Position numbers and translations under genes: made by a program
In this document: positions 56,001 to 64,000 of the stretch, piece by piece
Numbering within the stretch: the stretch's first letter is position 1
How the letters are laid out: each line of letters begins with the position of its first letter
Notes under the pieces: model-generated
Told to the model about the DNA's origin: nothing
Database searches by the model: none
The model's input: the letters and a program-made list of their open reading frames with translations, nothing else
Source: Bolinopsis microptera
Lineage: Eukaryota; Ctenophora; Tentaculata; Lobata; Bolinopsidae
Assembly (NCBI RefSeq): GCF_026151205.1
Contig: NC_087079.1
Location: 17,232,945-17,296,944, forward strand
Direction of reading: 5' to 3'
DNA length: 64,000 bases

Positions 56001-59000
56001 TCAATATTACATCTACATTATACTCACTATCAATGTTACATCTACATTATACTCACTATCAATATTACATCTACATTATACTCACTATCAATGTTACATC
56101 TACATTATACTCACTATCAATATTACATCTACATTATACTCACTATCAATGTTACATCTACATCATACTCACTATCAATATTACATCTACATCATACTCA
56201 CTATCAATATTACATCTACATTATACTCACTATCAATATTACATCTACATTATACTCACTATCAATATTACATCTACATTATACTCACTATCAATATTAC
56301 ATCTACATTATACTCACTATCAATATTACATCTACATTATACTCACTATCAATATTACATCTACATTATACTCACTATCAATATTACATCTACATTATAC
56401 TCACTATCAATATTACATCTACATTATACTCACTATCAATATTACATCTACATTATACTCACTATCAATATTACATCTACATTATACTCACTATCAATAT
56501 TACATCTACATTATACTTACTATCAATATTACATCTACATTATACTCACTATCAATATTACATCTACATTATACTCACTATCAATATTACATCTACATTA
56601 TACTCACTATCAATATTACATCTACATTATACTCACTATCAATATTACATCTACATTATACTCACTAAGAGTTATATTGATATTAGGGAATGATGGGTGA
56701 TAAGTAGGGCGGGGATATAGGTAGGTTTAAGGGCAAGCTAAGTTGTTATCAGTGTAAACTAGTAGTATAGACTACTTAAACTGTCATCTTCTTTGAAAGA
56801 CAGGATATTTGTAATATCGAGATTTGTTCATTTCAGGCTCGACTACAAGCGATATCTATACTGGTATACAGTAACGCGGGAAATGACATTCTGCAGAACC
56901 TGCTATATGATGGTCTGATAGAGGAGCTAGTGGACGTGCTGGGGGTTTCTGATCACAGACTAACTGTAAGACTTTTATTTGATGAACTTTTTATTTGATA
57001 AGCTTACCTTAGGACTTTCAATATCATTTTGAAAATTAATTAATTAAGAACTTTGATGATCGTCGATTTTAATTATTTTGGTATTTAGTAGTATGAGACC
57101 CCACCCCCACATTACCAAAACTCATTATGTCAGGACATCAAAGCAGCGGCACTGCGCACTCTAACTGCAATAATACACCTGGAGAGGACGCCACGTATAA
57201 ACGCTATAATAGACGCCACGGGAATGTCCTCCTATCACGGCTTCTTCCCTTCCCTCTTTAGATCCTGTGTCTTAGCTATGATTGGTAGAGTGACTCTTTC
57301 TTCTCAGCTATGATTAATTCATTACCCTTATATTTGATATAATTCTATTAATTTATTTGACTATAATAATATCCATCGCTGACCCTATTACATAATAGTA
57401 AATTAACATTTCTACAGGAGAAAGCAAAGAAACACCCCTGCCCCAGACCCTTTCCACAGCCCTCTTCTCCTTCCTCTATCACCTGGCCAGCTACGAGTCG
57501 GGGGGCGAGGCACTTGTCTCGTGTGGCATTATGGAAACCCTCCTCCGTATTGTACAGTGGAAGAGTCTAGATAATTCCCAGGTCCGTTATTGCTGGAAAA
57601 GTTTAAATCTTTTCGTCATTTAATGGCTGACATTGTTTTCTTATGTTCCTGTTGGCTACGCTTAGATGAGACACTATTGACGGCGTATTCACAAAGCATT
57701 TCAAATAGAGATGATCATATTCAGCATAATATCAATGACCTAATTAATTGAATGTGATTTAGTTGCCACGTATTTTACTTTTACACACTTAAATCTCAGT
57801 TAACATTTGTAACGAGGGCGGTGCGGCTGGTAGATCTGATAACTAACATGGACATCACAACTTTCACCAACTTCAGTGGACTCTCCTGCCTTATAGCCAG
57901 ACTGGACGTGAGTTTTAAAAGCTGAACTTTAAAGAGGCTAAGAGTTTTGGGGTGTTTAATAGGGGGGGGGGGGGTTATAAATTGTAACGAAGGAGTAATC
58001 TAGCTAATTAATTGCAGCACGAGGTGAACAAGTGTAGAGATGATCTGGGTGAAGAACGTGTCCTCCACGAGTCTCCCACACTTGAAGAAATTGAAGGTGG
58101 AGAGGACAACTCTCCTTCCAGGGTTAGGGGCTATAGTTTATACAACTTTACATATAATAGCTAAAGTTGGTTTCAGCTTTTATTAGGTTATGATGGACAC
58201 ATGTTTTGACACATAACGATTCTTAACCTCCCAAAAGTATGGAATAACTTGTATCATCATGTTTTTAATATCTTCTTTGCAGGACATACTGTCAGTTTTT
58301 CAATGAAATAAAATCTTCATTTCCCCTCCAGGATGGTGAATCCAGTTCAGACCCTGTTTCTCTTGACGTTATAGAAGTGGCCATGACAGCGGAACCTGCC
58401 GTGCCTGCTCAAGACGTTGATATGACGGACAGTGAACGAGCCTCTTCTTCTAAAAGTGGCAAGGGTGAGTAATGAAGAGGACTTCTTAGTTTGTCCTAAC
58501 TTGAGATCAACTTCAATATGTTTTTTCCTTGCTTTAAATGAACTTGTTATTTAACTATTCAATATGTGAACTTTGCATAATATGTATCGAATGGCAGGTT
58601 TTAATGATTCTGTAACCTCTGTAATTTATTAGCTGTAACGTTATAATATGCTCCCTAGTATTAACTATTACAAAACCTTCAGGTGCTGCTAAGTCATGCA
58701 GATCTATGTGTATTCCTCAGCGAGCAGCCCTACTTAAGAGCGTCCTCAACTTCCTCAAAAAATCCATCCCCGACCCCCTTTTCTCAGACTACATTAGAAA
58801 CGGTTAGTTTTTACTTAGTAGTGCCCGTAGTGGCCGTTCTTTCTTAATCACGATTCATTTATTTAACTGAAATTTGGAAATTTAACAATAGTAAGTTTGT
58901 ATTATAAGTTGCTGAGCTGTATTTTAAATTTAACAATCGTAAGATTGTATTATAAGTTGCTGAGCTGTATTTTCAGTGATGGATGGCTCCTTACCGAGCT

Positions 59001-62000
59001 CTCTAAAGCACATCATCAGTAAGGCTGAGTACTACGGACCCTCTCTTTTCCTTTTAGGTCAGTTTTACTTCATTTCTCGTAATTTCTCTAAGTATTATTC
59101 ATTTATACTTTATTCAGGTTTTTTTGTTACTCGTATGCTGCTTTCCAAAGAACCGGTAGAAATTTCCTGTTATGCGAAATATATTAAATAAATCAAGCCT
59201 TGATCTTGTCAGTTTTTTTATGTCAAACAGGTTCTTTTTTATTTTGTTTAAGCTGTGAAAAGATATTAACTATTGAATTAACATTTGGTTCTTGTTGCTA
59301 TAGCTACGGAGGTAGTAACACTTTACGTGTTCCACGAACCTTCCCTCCTGTCAAGTTTACAAGACAGGAAATTAACTGACGTTATACTTGAAGCTCTTGT
59401 TGTCAAAGAGGTGGGTTTTCTTTACTTTTCCCAGCTTTTAGCTCCGGATTAACAAAACCCAAAAGTTGGCCCGATTTATTTTATAGGCAGATTTTACCGT
59501 CAATTTTTTCCGCCGTTCTTGCCCTATTTTGAAGCAATTATCAAAACAATGATAAAGTGAGCTGAACAAGCAAAATACCGAACTTGAAGAGTGTCAGTAA
59601 AATAAATGTCCCCTTTCTTGCAGGTACCCCCAACTAGAGAAGTGATAGCTTCCTTACCCAACATCCTCAGTGCACTGTGCCTCAACCAGCGAGGTCTGGA
59701 GGCCTTTATTCAGTGCAAACCTTTCGACAGGCTGTTCCACGTCCTGCTGTCTCCGCAATACCTTCCCGCTATGAGACGCCGGAGCAGTGATAGCTTAGGT
59801 AAGTTCCACGTCCTGCTGTCTCCACAATACCTTCCCGCTATGAGACGCCGGAGCAGTGATAGCTTAGGTAAGTTCCACGTCCTGCTGTCTCCACAATACC
59901 TTCCCGCTATGAGACGCCGGAGCAGTGATAGCTTAGGTAAGTTCCACGTCCTGCTGTCTCCACAATACCTTCCCGCTATGAGACGCCGGAGCAGTGATAG
60001 CTTAGGTAAGTTCCACGTCCTGCTGTCTCCACAATACCTTCCCGCTATGAGACGCCGGAGCAGTGATAGCTTAGGTAAGTTCCACGTCCTGCTGTCTCCG
60101 CAATACCTTCCCGCTATGAGACGCCGGAGCAGTGATAGCTTAGGTAAGTTCCACGTCCTGCTGTCTCCGCAATACCTTCCCGCTATGAGACGCCGGAGCA
60201 GTGATAGCTTAGGTAAGTTCCACGTCCTGCTGTCTCCGCAATACCTTCCCGCTATGAGACGCCGGAGCAGTGATAGCTTAGGTAAGTTCCACGTCCTGCT
60301 GTCTCCGCAATACCTTCCCGCTATGAGACGCCGGAGCAGTGATAGCTTAGGTAAGTTCCACGTCCTGCTGTCTCCGCAATACCTTCCCGCTATGAGACGC
60401 CGGAGCAGTGATAGCTTAGGTAAGTTCCACGTCCTGCTGTCTCCGCAATACCTTCCCGCTATGAGACGCCGGAGCAGTGATAGCTTAGGTAAGTTCCACG
60501 TCCTGCTGTCTCCACAATACCTTCCCGCTATGAGACGCCGGAGCAGTGATAGCTTAGGTAAGTTCCACGTCCTGCTGTCTCCGCAATACCTTCCCGCTAT
60601 GAGACGCCGGAGCAGTGATAGCTTAGGTAAGTTCCACGTCCTGCTGTCTCCACAATACCTTCCCGCTATGAGACGCCGGAGCAGTGATAGCTTAGGTAAG
60701 TTCCACGTCCTGCTGTCTCCACAATACTTCCCGCTATGAGACGCCGGAGCAGTGATAGCTTAGGTAAGTTCCACGTCCTGCTGTCTCCACAATACCTTCC
60801 CGCTATGAGACGCCGGAGCAGTGATAGCTTAGGTAAGTTCCACGTCCTGCTGTCTCCGCAATACCTTCCCGCTATGAGACGCCGGAGCAGTGATAGCTTA
60901 GGTAAGTTCCACGTCCTGCTGTCTCCACAATACCTTCCCGCTATGAGACGCCGGAGCAGTGATAGCTTAGGTAAGTTCCACGTCCTGCTGTCTCCACAAT
61001 ACCTTCCCGCTATGAGACGCCGGAGCAGTGATAGCTTAGGTAAGTTCCACGTCCTGCTGTCTCCACAATACCTTCCCGCTATGAGACGCCGGAGCAGTGA
61101 TAGCTTAGGTAAGTTCCACGTCCTGCTGTCTCCGCAATACCTTCCCGCTATGAGACGCCGGAGCAGTGATAGCTTAGGTAAGTTACTATACTATATTCCA
61201 CGTCCTGCTGTCTCCGCAATACCTTCCCGCTATGAGACGCCGGAGCAGTGATAGCTTAGGTAAGATACTTTACTATATTCCACGTCCTGCTGTCTCCGCA
61301 ATACCTTCCCGCTATGAGACGCCGGAGCAGTGATAGCTTAGGTAAGATACTATACTATATTCCACGTCCTGCTGTCTCCGCAATACCTTCCCGCTATGAG
61401 ACGCCGGAGCAGTGATAGCTTAGGTAAGTTCCACGTCCTGCTGTCTCCACAATACCTTCCCGCTATGAGACGCCGGAGCAGTGATAGCTTAGGTAAGATA
61501 CTTTACTATATTCCACGTTCTGCTGTCTCCGCAATACCTTCCCGCTATGAGACGCCGGAGCAGTGATAGCTTAGGTAAGATACTTTACTATATTCCACGT
61601 CCTGCTGTCTCCGCAATACCTTCCCGCTATGAGACGCCGGAGCAGTGATAGCTTAGGTAAGTTCCACGTCCTGCTGTCTCCACAATACCTTCCCGCTATG
61701 AGACGCCGGAGCAGTGATAGCTTAGGTAAGTTCCACGTCCTGCTGTCTCCACAATACCTTCCCGCTATGAGACGCCGGAGCAGTGATAGCTTAGGTAAGT
61801 TCCACGTCCTGCTGTCTCCGCAATACCTTCCCGCTATGAGACGCCGGAGCAGTGATAGCTTAGGTAAGTTCCACGTCCTGCTGTCTCCACAATACCTTCC
61901 CGCTATGAGACGCCGGAGCAGTGATAGCTTAGGTAAGTTCCACGTCCTGCTGTCTCCGCAATACCTTCCCGCTATGAGACGCCGGAGCAGTGATAGCTTA

Positions 62001-63758
62001 GGTAAGTTCCACGTCCTGCTGTCTCCGCAATACCTTCCCGCTATGAGACGCCGGAGCAGTGATAGCTTAGGTAAGTTCCACGTCCTGCTGTCTCCGCAAT
62101 ACCTTCCCGCTATGAGACGCCGGAGCAGTGATAGCTTAGGTAAGTTCCACGTCCTGCTGTCTCCACAATACCTTCCCGCTATGAGACGCCGGAGCAGTGA
62201 TAGCTTAGGTAAGTTCCACGTCCTGCTGTCTCCACAATACTTTCCCGCTATGAGACGCCGGAGCAGTGATAGCTTAGGTAAGTTCCACGTCCTGCTGTCT
62301 CCACAATACCTTCCCGCTATGAGACGCCGGAGCAGTGATAGCTTAGGTAAGTTCCACGTCCTGCTGTCTCCGCAATACCTTCCCGCTATGAGACGCCGGA
62401 GCAGTGATAGCTTAGGTAAGTTCCACGTCCTGCTGTCTCCACAATACCTTCCCGCTATGAGACGCCGGAGCAGTGATAGCTTAGGTAAGTTCCACGTCCT
62501 GCTGTCTCCGCAATACCTTCCCGCTATGAGACGCCGGAGCAGTGATAGCTTAGGTAAGTTCCACGTCCTGCTGTCTCCGCAATACCTTCCCGCTATGAGA
62601 CGCCGGAGCAGTGATAGCTTAGGTAAGTTCCACGTCCTGCTGTCTCCGCAATACCTTCCCGCTATGAGACGCCGGAGCAGTGATAGCTTAGGTAAGTTCC
62701 ACGTCCTGCTGTCTCCGCAATACCTTCCCGCTATGAGACGCCGGAGCAGTGATAGCTTAGGTAAGTACCACGTCCTGCTGTCTCCACAATACCTTCCCGC
62801 TATGAGACGCCGGAGCAGTGATAGCTTAGGTAAGTTCCACGTCCTGCTGTCTCCGCAATACCTTCCCGCTATGAGACGCCGGAGCAGTGATAGCTTAGGT
62901 AAGTTCCACGTCCTGCTGTCTCCGCAATACCTTCCCGCTATGAGACGCCGGAGCAGTGATAGCTTAGGTAAGTTCCACGTCCTGCTGTCTCCACAATACC
63001 TTCCCGCTATGAGACGCCGGAGCAGTGATAGCTTAGGTAAGTTCCACGTCCTGCTGTCTCCGCAATACCTTCCCGCTATGAGACGCCGGAGCAGTGATAG
63101 CTTAGGTAAGTTCCACGTCCTGCTGTCTCCACAATACCTTCCCGCTATGAGACGCCGGAGCAGTGATAGCTTAGGTAAGTTCCACGTCCTGCTGTCTCCA
63201 CAATACCTTCCCGCTATGAGACGCCGGAGCAGTGATAGCTTAGGTAAGTTCCACGTCCTTCTGTCTCCACAATACCTTCGCGCTATGAGACGCCGGAGCA
63301 GTGATAGCTTAGGTTAGATACTTCTTATTCCTTATTTCCTGTCACATGGTCCAGACATTTTGCGCTCATTGAGCATTGTGCATTTTTTGGTGTAATAGTG
63401 GGGGGGGGGCAGGGACAAAAGGATTTCGCGATCATTTTGGTCAAAAATCGCGGTACCGCGAAATTTAACAGGCTATACATTAAACTATACATAAAATTTG
63501 TCACGGAGAATGGGAAATTTCGCGATTTCGTACATGCCGCGAAATCCTTTTGTCTCTGGGGGGGGGGGGGGGGGGGGGGCAATAGTCCATTTGGAACTCC
63601 ATTTTTCTTATCATTTATTAAAAAGACTAAAGTTTCGACCTCTGGTTTTTTTAAAACACTTTTCAGGAGACACGGCTACGAACCTAGGAACAGCTATGGA
63701 TGAGTTGATGAGGCATCAACCTACACTGAGACACGATGCAATGACTGCAATCATCAAG
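50034..63758 (+). CDS. HUWE1: HUWE1 E3 ubiquitin ligase, N-terminal 19 exons (continues past window)
   Basis: Exons: 50034-50075, 50326-50424, 50652-50801, 50888-50974, 51098-51171, 51507-51585, 55421-55596, 55761-55890, 56837-56965, 57134-57284, 57418-57581, 57800-57907, 58018-58122, 58332-58464, 58683-58802, 58977-59057, 59304-59410, 59624-59798, 63667-63758. They give 734 codons, in frame throughout. HUWE1 is a giant HECT ligase acting on many nuclear and cytoplasmic substrates. Conserved blocks: [102 protein letters not shown]. These correspond to the N-terminal armadillo-like DUF908 and the start of DUF913. The HECT domain lies beyond the window. The exon 1 donor (GAA/GTGGTC) is non-consensus and uncertain. 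Three introns contain large tandem arrays; the one after exon 18 repeats the exon's own end. Confidence 0.95.
51739..55334 (+). repeat. 62-bp satellite-like array in HUWE1 intron 6
   Basis: 58 copies of a 62-bp unit starting ACTAGCCTCTTTTTGGCAAG. Spacing is almost perfectly regular; the last unit lacks ATTCCGT. Variants are limited to a few positions (AATAACCAAT, AATTACCAAT or AATACCCGAT; GCAGCAAT or GCAGCTAT; TTTTTGG or TTTCTGG). The array is unrelated to HUWE1 exons as far as I can see. Confidence 0.97.
55953..56666 (+). repeat. 29-bp minisatellite in HUWE1 intron 8
   Basis: About 24.6 copies of ATCTACATTATACTCACTAT plus CAATATTAC, with a few GTT/ATT and CATCAT variants. It begins 62 bp after the exon 8 donor. 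All three forward frames are open through it because no frame contains a stop, but this is low-complexity sequence, not a gene. Confidence 0.97.
59735..63317 (+). repeat. HUWE1: 69-bp array of HUWE1 exon 18 tail plus splice donor, 51 copies
   Basis: The unit is the last 64 nt of exon 18 (starting TTCCACGTCCTGCTGTCTCC, ending GATAGCTTAG) plus the first 5 nt of the intron (GTAAG), i.e. 69 bp or 23 codons. Copy 1 is the genuine exon end (59735-59798). Fifty further copies run to 63312. Five junctions carry 13 extra bases (GTAAGATACTTTACTATA-type, at about 61180, 61258, 61343, 61493 and 61573). Copy 15 lacks one base (near 60727). The last copy has GTTAGA in place of GTAAGT. Units are otherwise nearly identical, with a G/A variant at CTCC(G/A)CAATA. 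Confidence 0.98.
63410..63558. mobile_element. 149-bp hAT-like MITE inserted in a G tract, HUWE1 intron 18
   Basis: Ends CAGGGACAAAAGGATTTCGC and CCTTTTGTCTCTG. Both flanks are runs of G, consistent with an 8-bp GGGGGGGG target duplication. Same length and internal AATCGCGGTA/CGCGAAAT palindromes as the copy at 42643-42791. Confidence 0.8.
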
Positions 63759-64000
63759 GTAACATACTCCCTGGAACAATATTATTGAACCATTATCAAA
63801 CCTTATTGAAATAAACTGTCTTTGGGCACTTTCAGAATAATCAGCAGTTGACAATGATCTCACTGAGTAAGATCAGTGCTACTAAACAGAACGTTATCCC
63901 CCCCCCCCCTACTAAACAGTATTAGAAGTATCGGTGGATATAATGCAGATATAGGGTATCCTCAGAAGTATCAGAAGTATATAGGTGTACTTATGCTAAA

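Noticed and set aside
55922-56700. Three overlapping open frames of 200-248 codons
   Set aside because: All are translations of the 29-bp minisatellite in an intron of HUWE1.
59735-63317. Regularly spaced repeats as a CRISPR array
   Set aside because: Units are directly adjacent with no unique spacers, derive from a coding exon, and the genome is animal.

Overview
This is animal nuclear DNA. It is AT-rich, has spliced protein-coding genes with GT-AG introns, and is dense in transposons, SINEs and minisatellites. The gene set (COMMD9, BLOC1S2, an hnRNP F/H-like protein, MED27, RNMT, HUWE1) is typical of metazoans. Repeat content and LINE/RT families suggest an invertebrate, possibly a cnidarian, but I cannot name the taxon from sequence alone. 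Layout: 1-2.5 kb has no recognisable gene. COMMD9 (minus strand, single exon, 3134-3673) is followed downstream by a 17-bp minisatellite. A hAT-like element (3837-5091) carries a 42-bp array. BLOC1S2 (minus, four coding exons, 7480-13173) has introns holding an 11-bp composite array, a Mutator-like element, a LINE remnant and a SINE. 13.2-30.4 kb is a nested transposon block: a TA-flanked TIR element split by a foldback element with 827-bp arms that holds a LINE reverse transcriptase; a pogo-like element; a reverse transcriptase with a possible C-terminal nuclease region; and an LTR retrotransposon with 383-bp LTRs. 30.6-42.3 kb is a 14-exon gene for a five-RRM protein. MED27 (44143-47369), RNMT (about 47999-49403) and the 5' part of HUWE1 (50034 to the window end) follow on the plus strand. 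How the genes relate: there is no operon in the bacterial sense. The host genes are housekeeping functions: COMMD/retromer trafficking, lysosome-related BLOC-1/BORC, splicing-type RNA binding, Mediator, mRNA capping and a HECT ubiquitin ligase. The most unusual feature is shared by three of them. In HUWE1, MED27 and BLOC1S2 the 3' end of a coding exon together with its 5' splice site has been captured into a tandem array that fills the following intron: 51 copies of 69 bp in HUWE1, about 40 copies of 37 bp in MED27, and 4 copies inside an 11-bp array in BLOC1S2. Each of these genes therefore presents the spliceosome with a ladder of near-identical donor sites. In HUWE1 the unit is exactly 23 codons with no stop, so use of any of the first 14 donors would keep the reading frame. 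Two further arrays in the RRM gene run up to 3' splice sites. All homology calls rest on recognising conserved protein blocks by eye. Exon boundaries were set by GT-AG signals and phase continuity, not by transcripts.
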